From: Gracilaria vermiculophylla
Lineage: Eukaryota > Rhodophyta > Florideophyceae > Gracilariales > Gracilariaceae
Assembly (NCBI GenBank): GCA_019155205.2
Contig: JAHNZQ020000181.1
Coordinates: forward strand, 2,703,929 to 2,742,297
Direction: 5' to 3'
Length of the DNA: 38,369 nucleotides
This document shows, piece after piece, positions 16,570 to 25,450 of this stretch. Under the pieces are notes generated by a model. It worked only from the letters and a program-made list of their open reading frames with translations. It was not told the DNA's origin and did not search any database. How positions within the stretch are numbered: position 1 is the stretch's first letter; every line of letters begins with the position of its first letter. The translations under genes were made by a program, and so were the position numbers.

Positions 16570-19500
16570 ATGCCGGTCGCGTCACTCTCTTCCGCTCTTA
16601 AACCTCGAGAAGAATGGCTACGGCCTCCAATCGATACTATCAATCCCGGCATAGACCCACTGCAGGTCATGCAAGTTGATGTATCCGACGACTACGCTGT
16701 TAGGCCGAATGGTTCGGCAATCTTACGCCTTTTCGGTGTCACAGAGAAAGGGAACAGCGTCCTTTTGAGGGTTAATAGCTTTTATCACTACTTTTACACA
16801 CCGGTTCTTCACGATGTGGATGCTAACCTTCTCAAAAAAGCATTGAACCTGTCTTTGATGAAAAGTCATGCCGGTATGAAGAATGATATTGTGATCGATG
16901 TCCAGACTGAAACAAAACGAAACATTATGTACTTTGTGCCAGGTGACCCAGAAATGCAGTTCTTCAAAATCACTGTACTTCATCCGCGATATATGAAGGA
17001 AACTGCATCTTTACTACAATCTGGAGGTCTCCAAGTGGAATCAGAGCACGGTCCCAAAACACTTCCACAACTACTAACCTTTGAGTCAACCCTGGACTAC
17101 GCGTTGCGCTTTATGATAGAAACAGGCCTCGTAGGTTGTTCATGGTTGACGATACCGCCGAAGAAGTACGAATTGCGTTCTGCAAATGAACGAGAGTCTC
17201 TTCTTCAAATTGAAATTGACGTCCATGCTGATGATATAATATCTCACAAACCGGAAGGAAAGTGGCTTGCCACGGCCCCTCTGCGACGATTATCTTTCGA
17301 CATAGAATGTGCTGGGAGGAAGGGCGTCTTTCCCGAACCTCAGCATGATAGCGTGATTCAGATTGCCAACTACGTTTGGGACCACACTCAACCCAAGCCA
17401 GTTGCCCAGGTCGTGTTTACGCTAAAAAGCTGTGCAGCGATCGTGGGGGCCCATGTGCTTTCATATGAAGAAGAGGAGGCGATGTTATCTGCATGGGCGC
17501 GATTTGTACAACTCACAGATCCAGATATCCTCACTGGTTATAACATTGTCAACTTTGACCTCCCTTATCTTCTCGACCGCGCAACAGAACTGAAAGTTAA
17601 TGGTTTTCCTTATCTTGGACGTCTCCGAAACGCAAGAACAACCATGAGAAAAACGAGGATGAGCTCTTCTGCTTTTGGAACACACGAGTCAAGATCGTTC
17701 GCGATCCACGGCCGTGCTGTTTTTGATATGTTGCAGCTAATCACCAGAGAATACAAGTTGAGGTCTTACTCGTTGAACTCTGTTTCTGCCGAATTTCTCG
17801 GACAACAAAAAGAAGATGTTCACTACAGCATCATATCCGATCTGCAGAACGGAGATGAGCAAACGCGAAGACGCCTGGCTGTGTATTGCCTGAAAGATGC
17901 TTTACTCCCAATTAAGTTGATGGACAAGTTACTCGCTTTGACAAATTACATGGAAATGGCGCGCGTGACTGGAATTCCGTTGGGCTGGCTCGTGTCTCGT
18001 GGGCATATGGTCAAGGTCGTCAGCCTTTTGCATCGAAAGAGCCATGCCGTGGATCTTTTGATCCCGGACTTGAAGAGGCAGATGGGGGAAGCAGGCTCTG
18101 GGGATGGGCCACAATTTGAAGGGGCAACCGTTATTGAGCCCCAAAAAGGTTTCTATCAAGATCCCATCGCCACTCTTGATTTCGCATCCCTGTATCCATC
18201 GATTATTATGGCTCACAACTTGTGCTACAGTACATTAATCCGGCCACATCATTTGAACCACATGAGTCCAGAAGACTACACCACTAGTCCTAGTGGCTCT
18301 CATTTTGTAAAGAAGTCGGTCAAGAAAGGAATCTTGACCAAAATTTTGGAAGAGCTTCTTGCTGCGAGAAAGCAGGCTAAAAAAGATTTGAAGGAAGCCA
18401 AGGACCCTTTTCTGAAGTCTGTGTTGAATGGTCGTCAGTTGGCTCTTAAGATCTCAGCAAATGCTGTCTACGGTTTTACGGGTGCTTCTGTAGGAAAACT
18501 TCCATGTATGGATATATCAGCTTCAACTACTGCTTATGGGCGTCAGATGATTGAAAGCACTAAGGCCGAAGTTGAGAAACGGTACAAGGAGGCAACGGTA
18601 ATCTACGGCGATACGGATTCTGTTATGATCAAGTTTGGGAAACAGAAATCTCTGGAAGAAAGCATGCGCTTGGGAGAGGAAGCGGCAGAAGCGATATCTC
18701 AAGTTTTCCCAAAACCGGTCAAACTGGAATTTGAGAAATGTTACTATCCGTACCTGCTCATAAACAAAAAACGATATGCCGGTTTGCTTTGGACAAACAC
18801 GAAGACTTTCGACAAAATGGATTGTAAGGGGGTAGAATCGGTGCGCCGAGATAATTGTCGACTCGTGGCCAATCTTATTTCTACATCTCTTGAACTCTTG
18901 CTTAAGAAGCAAGATCTTGAAAAGGCTATCGAAATGGTTAAGCATACCATCTCAGATCTTTTGCAGAACAAAATCGACATTTCTTTACTTGTCGTTTCAA
19001 AAGCATTGACCAAGACCGACTATGAGGCCAAACAAGCTCATGTGACTTTAGCTGAGAAGATGAAGAAACGGGATCCAGGAACTGCTCCATCTTTAGGCGA
19101 TCGTGTTCCTTATGTCATTACCCATGGAGCAAAGAAAGAACCAGCATATTCAAGGGCAGAAGACCCTCTCTATGTGTTGGAAAACAATGTGCCGATTGAT
19201 AATAAGTATTACTTGGAAAACATGCTAAGAAAGCCTTTGGAGCGAATATTTGAACCTGTCATGGGAAAGAGGGTGTCATCTTTGTTTGTTGGTGAACACA
19301 CAAGGACGGTTTCGGTGGTAACTTCGAAAAAAGGTGCATTAATGAAATTTGCAAAAGTAAGGCTAAGTTGTTTGGGATGCAGGTCTCCGGTAGATGAAGG
19401 GGCCATTTGCAAGTATTGCGTGCCCAAAGAGGCTGCAATATATTCAAAGCATTTGAAGAATGTGGTCGAACTAGAAAAAGTGTATTCCTCTTTATGGACC

Positions 19501-19644
19501 GAGTGCCAACGCTGCATGGGTGAAATATGCCATGATGTGCTGTGCAGCAACGGAGATTGTCCGATATTCTATCGTCGAAGAAAGGCTCAGAAGGACTTGG
19601 ATTATGCGACAGAAAGGCTCCAAAGGTTTGAGCTTGAATGGTAG
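16570..19644 (+). CDS. POLD1: DNA polymerase delta catalytic subunit
   Basis: Family B replicative polymerase of 1024 residues that synthesises the lagging strand with PCNA. The start is the ATG at 16570; codons further upstream contain no ATG. The 3'-5' exonuclease has ExoI SFDIECAG (Asp244, Glu246), ExoII YNIVNFDLPY (Asp330) and ExoIII YCLKDA (Tyr439, Asp443). Polymerase motif A is LDFASLYPSII (Asp537), motif B KISANAVYG (627-635) and motif C YGDTDS (679-684). The C-terminus has the CysA zinc finger (CLGC...CKYC) and the CysB iron-sulfur site (CQRCMGE...CSNGDCPIFY). All catalytic residues are intact. No intron is needed. Confidence 0.97.
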   Translation: MPVASLSSALKPREEWLRPPIDTINPGIDPLQVMQVDVSDDYAVRPNGSAILRLFGVTEKGNSVLLRVNSFYHYFYTPVLHDVDANLLKKALNLSLMKSHAGMKNDIVIDVQTETKRNIMYFVPGDPEMQFFKITVLHPRYMKETASLLQSGGLQVESEHGPKTLPQLLTFESTLDYALRFMIETGLVGCSWLTIPPKKYELRSANERESLLQIEIDVHADDIISHKPEGKWLATAPLRRLSFDIECAGRKGVFPEPQHDSVIQIANYVWDHTQPKPVAQVVFTLKSCAAIVGAHVLSYEEEEAMLSAWARFVQLTDPDILTGYNIVNFDLPYLLDRATELKVNGFPYLGRLRNARTTMRKTRMSSSAFGTHESRSFAIHGRAVFDMLQLITREYKLRSYSLNSVSAEFLGQQKEDVHYSIISDLQNGDEQTRRRLAVYCLKDALLPIKLMDKLLALTNYMEMARVTGIPLGWLVSRGHMVKVVSLLHRKSHAVDLLIPDLKRQMGEAGSGDGPQFEGATVIEPQKGFYQDPIATLDFASLYPSIIMAHNLCYSTLIRPHHLNHMSPEDYTTSPSGSHFVKKSVKKGILTKILEELLAARKQAKKDLKEAKDPFLKSVLNGRQLALKISANAVYGFTGASVGKLPCMDISASTTAYGRQMIESTKAEVEKRYKEATVIYGDTDSVMIKFGKQKSLEESMRLGEEAAEAISQVFPKPVKLEFEKCYYPYLLINKKRYAGLLWTNTKTFDKMDCKGVESVRRDNCRLVANLISTSLELLLKKQDLEKAIEMVKHTISDLLQNKIDISLLVVSKALTKTDYEAKQAHVTLAEKMKKRDPGTAPSLGDRVPYVITHGAKKEPAYSRAEDPLYVLENNVPIDNKYYLENMLRKPLERIFEPVMGKRVSSLFVGEHTRTVSVVTSKKGALMKFAKVRLSCLGCRSPVDEGAICKYCVPKEAAIYSKHLKNVVELEKVYSSLWTECQRCMGEICHDVLCSNGDCPIFYRRRKAQKDLDYATERLQRFELEW

Positions 19645-19905
19645 GTATTAACAAATCGTTCCTTAAAGAGAATCAAAACCGAAGCGAAATAGAGAAGCCT
19701 GCTTCTTGGTGATTACAGGCGGGAAGAATTCTTCATCCCTTTGTCCATAATGATGCTATGACCACCGATTGTGTTTCATTTCGTGAAGAGTTGGCCGCAG
19801 CGCAAAACGCAACGCAAGACATCGTACATCCAGGACCTCTCCAAGAGCCTTTGAGATGCTTCTCCTTGTCAATAGAAAATAGCAGAGGCACTTCGGGTAG
19901 CTTCG

Positions 19906-21474
19906 TTATGAAAACGGCTTAGTTTGATATTCAATAAACTCGCGGAGCTGCGCATATGCTTCATCCAGGTTATCGTTGATCAAGGTTAAATCAAAAATGT
20001 TCGATGTGGCCGCATAAGACATTTCTCTCATGGCCGTGTTTAAACGCGTCTTTAATGTCTGAGTAGTCTCAGTCCCGCGATTTTTTAACCGTTCTTCCAG
20101 GGCCGACATGTTAGGCGGCGCAATCCAGACGAAGATAGGTTGCCATGAAAGGTCTGATTTCTTTCGCAGGGCCTCGATTCCCTGGATGTCCAAATCCAAC
20201 ACACAGAACGTGTCTCTTTCCAAAACGGCATTCACAGCCTCGTAAGATGTACCGTAGTACTGCCCATGCACGTGGGCATACTCAACAAACTTATCTGAAC
20301 CTATCATATCTTCAAACTGTTCATGGGATACAAAAATATAATCTCGACCTTCAAGCTCATTAGGACGCGGATCACGTGTGGTATGGGAGACGCTGTATTG
20401 GAACTTCTGAGGGAATTCATCCATGAGCCTGTGTATCAACGTCGACTTCCCTACTCCGGACGGCCCTGCGAAAACAAAGACTGGTTTGGACATTGAAGTT
20501 TCAGTGTATACAGCATCAGTGTCTTGTTGCATCCTCTTGATTTTTCGCGCCGCAAGTGCCGCGACTGTACCAATCATGCCCGTCTTCCCTATTTCAATTC
20601 GCGAAAAACTGTCCACAAACTCATTGAAGGTGCGAGCAAAAAATGGAAGTTTGTAAGTGAGCAAGCCCAGAACAACAGCAAGCGCTTGTTGCCGATCAAG
20701 TATCCCCAACATTTCTGAAGGGGATCTTGCCCCGTTAGAAAGGGCGAGGAGGATAAATGGAAGAGGCGGAAGAGCAAATCGAAATACGAGGAAGCGTGAG
20801 AAAAAGGTGGGTATGCCTAGCGCATCCACACTAGCTTGCAACATGACGAGATATGCGACGGAAGTTGCTGCACCGTAAGCATAGGCCATGGCCAAGTTTT
20901 TTCCAAACAGTACAGCTGAAAATGCCGTTCCCGTAGCTGCTATTACAAGCGTGGTGTTGAAGAGATTTGCTTTGAGTTTTCGATATTCTTCAGCAGCACG
21001 CTCCCGCGCCTCATTATCCATGGGTTTGACGTAAGCATAGCCGTCAGGGACGTTTGGAATACGATATGCATCCTGATCTGGCACATATACAGCATCGCGA
21101 GCCACGCGAATTTGGGCCACGTCGAACCATCTGAGCTTCCTATTGCGAGCAGACTGCAAGGCGAAAAGGTCAGTGCTCATTCTCCGCATTTCATGAACGT
21201 CGACAATCACTCGTTGTTGGGCGTCTCGCACGCTGTCTACGACACCTGCATTCTGTTCCCCTGCCCATTTTCCGGAGTACAATACGACATCCCCTGGCTG
21301 TGGCACAACAAAGCCACGAGAGTCAAGACGTTCGTCAGCAGCAGTGGCGCGTACGGGAAGCCGACCTCGGCCGGCAGCTATAGGACGGTTGAATGTTTGC
21401 TGCTGAACAGGACCAATTGGCCGTTTTGTTAGCGGTAACGCGGACAAAAACGCAAAGGCTCGTGCAGATGCCAT
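19906..21474 (-). CDS. Fusion: plastid transit peptide, UncI/CGL160-like membrane domain, guanylate kinase
   Basis: The protein has 522 residues. Residues 1-45 (MASARAFAFLSALPL) look like a red algal plastid transit peptide. Residues 55-130 are soluble and beta-rich, with GDVVLYSGKWAGEQ. Residues 160-282 are a charged helix (ERAAEEYRKLKANL) followed by about four hydrophobic segments. YAYGAATSVAYLVMLQASVD (198-217) and the later AVVLGLLTYK (266-275) resemble the UncI/Atp1 domain of cyanobacterial ATP synthase protein I and plant CGL160. Residues 328-522 are a complete guanylate kinase (GMP + ATP to GDP + ADP), with P-loop GPSGVGKST (337-345), SHTTRDPRP, GRDYIFV, VEYAHVHGQYYGTS and LDLDIQG. 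Met328 (ATG at 20491-20493) begins MSKPVFVFAGPSG, as a stand-alone kinase would. Kinase identity is very firm; the UncI similarity is by pattern only. Confidence 0.9.
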   Translation of the reverse strand: MASARAFAFLSALPLTKRPIGPVQQQTFNRPIAAGRGRLPVRATAADERLDSRGFVVPQPGDVVLYSGKWAGEQNAGVVDSVRDAQQRVIVDVHEMRRMSTDLFALQSARNRKLRWFDVAQIRVARDAVYVPDQDAYRIPNVPDGYAYVKPMDNEARERAAEEYRKLKANLFNTTLVIAATGTAFSAVLFGKNLAMAYAYGAATSVAYLVMLQASVDALGIPTFFSRFLVFRFALPPLPFILLALSNGARSPSEMLGILDRQQALAVVLGLLTYKLPFFARTFNEFVDSFSRIEIGKTGMIGTVAALAARKIKRMQQDTDAVYTETSMSKPVFVFAGPSGVGKSTLIHRLMDEFPQKFQYSVSHTTRDPRPNELEGRDYIFVSHEQFEDMIGSDKFVEYAHVHGQYYGTSYEAVNAVLERDTFCVLDLDIQGIEALRKKSDLSWQPIFVWIAPPNMSALEERLKNRGTETTQTLKTRLNTAMREMSYAATSNIFDLTLINDNLDEAYAQLREFIEYQTKPFS

Positions 21475-21756
21475 TGAGAAATGATAGCTGCGAGCCCAGT
21501 CCAGCTCGAGGGCGGGTGTGTGTTGTCCGCGGCGCCGACGTTAGCAGCCACAACCAGTCGCTCTACTCCTCGGCGCATAGATATCTCCCACCATGTCCAC
21601 CACGGTAGCTCCGCAGGTCATCATAATTGTGCAACGTGTGCGCGACAGCGATACAGCACCGGTGCCATGGTCAACTACCATCCCCGTATAACCCATCTGC
21701 GCCTACATTGCGTCCCTTCTTTTCCTACTAGCTGACCTCCATTCTCCTTCTCCGAC
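21475..21756. promoter_or_regulatory. Divergent promoter, kinase fusion and VMA22
   Basis: 282 bp separate the two divergent ATGs, so both promoters and leaders must lie here or overlap. No TATA box or clear repeat is visible. Confidence 0.45.
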
Positions 21757-22382
21757 ATGGCGTCAGAAGATATATCTGTCGAGAAACTCGCGATCAACGA
21801 CAAAGAATTAGAATCATTACTTGATGACGTGGATAGCAGAACACAGCAACAACAAGCATTTCACGATCTTCTAAGTGACGGTTTTATATCGCTCGCACGG
21901 GAACGTTATCGTGATCCGTTGTCAACAGAGCGTAAGTTTATCTTTAGTTCGAAGATACCGGGAACCGTAAATTTTGAAACTCAGCTGCTAATACCTGACT
22001 AAAATTGTGCTGTGAATCATTTGCAGGATTGGGGCGACTGGTATATGATCTTCGAGAAGATGTGACCAGTAGCTTCCACATCGATGTTCACCAAGATGAA
22101 AAAGATGGTCTCATATCAATGAGCAAGACCAGTTTGGGGACCGCTAGTGCTCCATCAGCGACACAACATACATTGCGTCGTCGAAGAATAAATGATGCCG
22201 ACAAAACATCCCACTCCACAGAAAAGAGAAGCAAGGCTCGCGGTAATGCGGCGAACACCTTTGTGGCCATTCCTAGCAGTGAAGTCAGAGAGGCAATCAG
22301 GTGCTTCAAGTTGGCTATAGACCAAGCTGTTGAACTCGTCAACACCAACAAAAAATTGCATGCATCATTGGACAAACAATAG
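21757..22382 (+). CDS. VMA22: VMA22/CCDC115-like V-ATPase assembly factor, two exons
   Basis: ER-associated factor needed to assemble the V0 sector of the vacuolar H+-ATPase. Exon 1 is 21757-21931 and exon 2 is 22027-22382, giving 176 residues. The intron, 21932-22026, starts GTAAGT and ends CATTTGCAG, with a CTGAC branch candidate at 21995-21999. Splicing splits an Arg codon and yields LSTERLGRLVYDLRED. LLSDGFISLARERY matches the Vma22 block around LQKGFQDGYIQLSRSNY. The C-terminus, FVAIPSSEVREAIRCFKLAI, matches the other conserved Vma22 block. Charged, probably coiled-coil flanks are typical. Without splicing the frame stops at 22002. The gene is divergent from the kinase fusion. Confidence 0.78.
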
Positions 22383-22781
22383 CACTATCTCTTCTGAGTC
22401 ATACTGCAGACAACTTTAGAATTGGAATATCTTAATGAGAACACCCTCTTCTGGTCTCAAGAGATAAAATTCTCTGCATTAAAGCAAAAAAGAAACTCTG
22501 TGAATGAAAACGAGTAGTCTAACCCCTAACTAACCCCTTCCTTTAGCAACGCTTTCGGTGGAATATATATGAATTTTACACACAAAGCTGATGTGTTCGA
22601 TATCTGTTCCTCTTCTAAACAGTCTCAAAAGGTGTAGTATAAAGAAACACAGGGATTCCCTGACTACAGTCAAACATCCATCTATTACCACGAAGATGAA
22701 TCCCAAGTTCTTAACACAGCGAACTTTGTCCTATTTTTGGGCAGTGTGACTTTGTACGAGAAAGAGAGCTCCTGACAACTT
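22383..22781. other. Convergent intergenic region
   Basis: Between the 3' ends of VMA22 (plus) and NIT2 (minus). AT-rich, no gene recognised. Confidence 0.6.
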
Positions 22782-23882
22782 CTACTTTAGATATTCGAGA
22801 GTGTATAAATCTGTTCTTCTCTGCTTTCTTGTTGGAATAGCCTTCCGAACCTTTTCGACTCGTGATAGATCGATCTCGGCTATGACAACTGTTTCTTTCT
22901 CTTCAGTAGCTGCAACGATTTTGCCCCATGGATCAACAACCATCGAATATCCCCACGCCTTGTATCCGTCTCCGCTTGTTGCTCGAGCCGGGGAACATGC
23001 TGCCACAAACACTTGGTTATCTAGTGCACGAGCTCTGATGAGCAACTCCCAATGAGCAGGACCAGTCGTCATATTGAAAGCGCCGGGATAAATTAACAAG
23101 CTGGCCTTCATATGGCGCGTCTGGACCATTGCCAGCTCAGGGAATCTCATATCATAGCAAATAGCCACTCCAGCCTTGAGCGATAGTTCCGGAACTTCAA
23201 ACGCAGTCGCTTTTTCTCCGGCAGTAAGAGCATCACTCTCCTTGAAAGTTATTCCGCCAGGAACATCAATATCGAACAGATGGGCTTTGCGATGCTTGGC
23301 GATAAGCTCCCCTGTCGGCGACACAGTCATACTGGTGTTGTAGACCTTATCTTCAGATATTTCCGGCACAGATCCGCCAACGATGTACATGCCCGTCTCC
23401 TGTGCAAGAGCCTGGAGCATTTTGAGAGATGGTGATTCATGGTTGCTGGTCACAGGATATGGGGGGTCAGGTAATGGCTCAGAGTATGCGCGAAAACAAG
23501 ATGTGTCATATGGGCATTGAAAGCACTCCGGCAACACTGCGATCTTTGCATCAGCCTTCTTGGCTTGTCGGAGAAAATCGCCTGCCTTTGCCAAGTTTGC
23601 TTGTTTATCGGAGGTGACAAGCATTTGGCATAGAGCGAGCTTGAAAGTTTCTGATTGAGCCGACATCGCGAGGGAACGGGAATACCTGCGGTAAAGTTTG
23701 TAATGTTGGTGCTGGGACCGTGAGATGCAGGAGGTGATTAGTCCGTTGAACCTCACCGGGCGACAAAAGTTAGAGCGAAAGGAAGAGAACGCTGTTTGAA
23801 TGCGTGGCATGAGATAGCTGTGACCAATTTGACGGTACGTCTTCTTGGCGAATCCGAGACGATTCGTGACGCAGACGACCAT
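22782..23882 (-). CDS. NIT2: Omega-amidase NIT2 (nitrilase superfamily)
   Basis: Hydrolyses alpha-ketoglutaramate and alpha-ketosuccinamate to alpha-ketoglutarate or oxaloacetate plus ammonia. The frame gives 366 residues. The Glu-Lys-Cys triad is Glu119 (VLPECF), Lys199 (HRKAHLFDID) and Cys242 (GVAICYDMRFPEL). YPGAFNMTTGPAHWELLIRA follows the animal NIT2 block very closely. The core matches NIT2 from about residue 78. The 72 residues before it are rich in Arg, Ser and His and could be a mitochondrial or plastid presequence. Three in-frame ATGs lead in: 23882 (full), 23810 (Met25) and 23666 (Met73, MSAQSETFKLALC). Which one is used is open, and the short form would be cytosolic. Confidence 0.92.
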   Translation of the reverse strand: MVVCVTNRLGFAKKTYRQIGHSYLMPRIQTAFSSFRSNFCRPVRFNGLITSCISRSQHQHYKLYRRYSRSLAMSAQSETFKLALCQMLVTSDKQANLAKAGDFLRQAKKADAKIAVLPECFQCPYDTSCFRAYSEPLPDPPYPVTSNHESPSLKMLQALAQETGMYIVGGSVPEISEDKVYNTSMTVSPTGELIAKHRKAHLFDIDVPGGITFKESDALTAGEKATAFEVPELSLKAGVAICYDMRFPELAMVQTRHMKASLLIYPGAFNMTTGPAHWELLIRARALDNQVFVAACSPARATSGDGYKAWGYSMVVDPWGKIVAATEEKETVVIAEIDLSRVEKVRKAIPTRKQRRTDLYTLEYLK

Positions 23883-24058
23883 TGACTTCAGTCTTATGAG
23901 CGACTCAAGATAACGAGCCTTGAGAATGGGAAAAGTCTCAGAAGATCAATCGAAAAAAATGAAGAGCTCAAAGAGTTTCGAGATTTTGACAGCTTTCGCC
24001 ACAGTCATTATTTGCTTGGAAAGTACTAAATGAATATTGAGAGAGAAGCTGGGGATTG

Positions 24059-24847
24059 ATGGGGAGTACCATGAACATATTAATTACACGAAACATGAAG
24101 GGCTCTTCATTCGTGCCTTCCGTTGCCCTGCAGTACAGGAGAGCGGAGAGCCTGTTGATTGAGAAACGCTTTCCGGGGGATATGCATCAATCTTGGCAAG
24201 CCAGCAGAATGAGCAATGTGGCTACGATGGATAGAGAGAGGCGCACAAGGTCTTTGTTGCAGCAAATGCGCCACAGTGGGTCTTTTATAAGAGAAGCCTG
24301 GACTGAGGCGATCCGCTGTACAGCAACGCGGACCGTGATCGATGCCACTGCCGGTCGTGGTTCCGATACGATCTCTCTAGGTCAGTATGTTGGCTGCGAT
24401 GGAGTAGTACACGCATTCGACATTCAGCAAGATGCAATTGAAGAAACAAGACGACGGTACGAAGAAGCTTCTGTAACTGGTAGACTGGGCGTGTTATGCT
24501 TGCATAATAGAAGCCATGAAGATTTCTCATTTCTTGGGCTGAAGCAAGGTTCTGTGGCATGCGTGGTGTACAACTTGGGTTGGTATCCTGGAAAAGGGGC
24601 TGATCGTAGTGTTATTACAAGGGATGCAAGCACGATTAATAGTCTAAAGAGTGCTGAAAGTTTGGTAGCTATCGGAGGCGTCATATCTATCATGGCTTAC
24701 GTGGGACATGAGGGCGGGAAGGAGGAGGAGGAGGCTTGCTTAGACTGGACGTCCAGTCTCTGTAGTCGCGAATGGAATGTAGTGGTAGTTAAGTACCCGA
24801 ATCGACGGGCAGCGCCTAGTCTCATTTTGTGTGAACGGAGTAGCTGA
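24059..24847 (+). CDS. mnmM: MnmM/YtqB-like tRNA wobble-uridine methyltransferase, probably organellar
   Basis: Class I SAM methyltransferase of the YtqB (rRNA_methylase Pfam) family. Its Bacillus member MnmM makes mnm5(s2)U at the tRNA wobble position, the last methylation step. The protein has 262 residues from the ATG at 24059; another ATG follows at 24071. Residues 1-60 are Arg/Ser-rich with few acids, like a targeting peptide. SAM motif I is IDATAGRGSDTISLG (94-108), motif II is HAFDIQQDAIEE, and the family block VYNLGWYPG (170-178) is followed by SVITRDASTINS and MAYVGHEGGKEEEEA. All match YtqB. Plant homologues are organellar (family knowledge). Substrate specificity is inferred from the family. 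Confidence 0.83.
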   Translation: MGSTMNILITRNMKGSSFVPSVALQYRRAESLLIEKRFPGDMHQSWQASRMSNVATMDRERRTRSLLQQMRHSGSFIREAWTEAIRCTATRTVIDATAGRGSDTISLGQYVGCDGVVHAFDIQQDAIEETRRRYEEASVTGRLGVLCLHNRSHEDFSFLGLKQGSVACVVYNLGWYPGKGADRSVITRDASTINSLKSAESLVAIGGVISIMAYVGHEGGKEEEEACLDWTSSLCSREWNVVVVKYPNRRAAPSLILCERSS

Positions 24848-25450
24848 ATTGCGACGCGATGCTCACAAGCTTCCGCCAGACGGAGGTCGTCGACGCGGAA
24901 GCCGCTAGCGCGTTCGACTCGTCGTGAAGGGCCAGAGTCTGTGCTCTCGATGAGCGGAAAAGTGACTCAGGCGATAGATAGGAAGCTGTTTAAACCGGGA
25001 GGAACGCTGGGACGAACGAAAACGAAAGGAGCCAGAGAGGCGCAGTAGCTGCCAAAATGACAAAATATTTGCTAGTTTTGGCGGCGTTTCCCGCAGCGAT
25101 TGATCCATTTGCGGTGTCAGCCGACTGTTGACTCACAAGTGTGCACAGCACTGCGCCGCTCCCTCCCGACGTAGCCGTCACGCCCCTGCCGCTTCGATCG
25201 ACGCGCCCCCGTCGCGCCGCTCCCGTCGCTGCGAGCGCCTCCCCGCTGGCTGCGTCCCCCGCACGCTCGCGCACTCGCCTGCTGCGCCCCCCTTCTCCCC
25301 TCCTCCGAATTAAGCGCCGTTTCATTCTGTTCGCGCAGTCGCCCTTTACCGCTGTAACCAGCACGTTTGGCGTTCTGCTTCCACCGCCGCTGTGCAGCTT
25401 GCGTTCTTGTCGGCTGTTTTCACGGCGTGCGCCCGCGCTGTTTCGACATT
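24848..25450. other. Intergenic, mnmM to COPA
   Basis: No gene recognised. From about 25140 the sequence is C/T-rich and probably holds the COPA promoter and leader. Upstream in-frame codons of COPA contain no ATG. Confidence 0.5.

Noticed and set aside
22005..22382. Separate small gene beginning at 22005
   Set aside because: It begins at TTG inside the VMA22 intron; it is exon 2 of VMA22.
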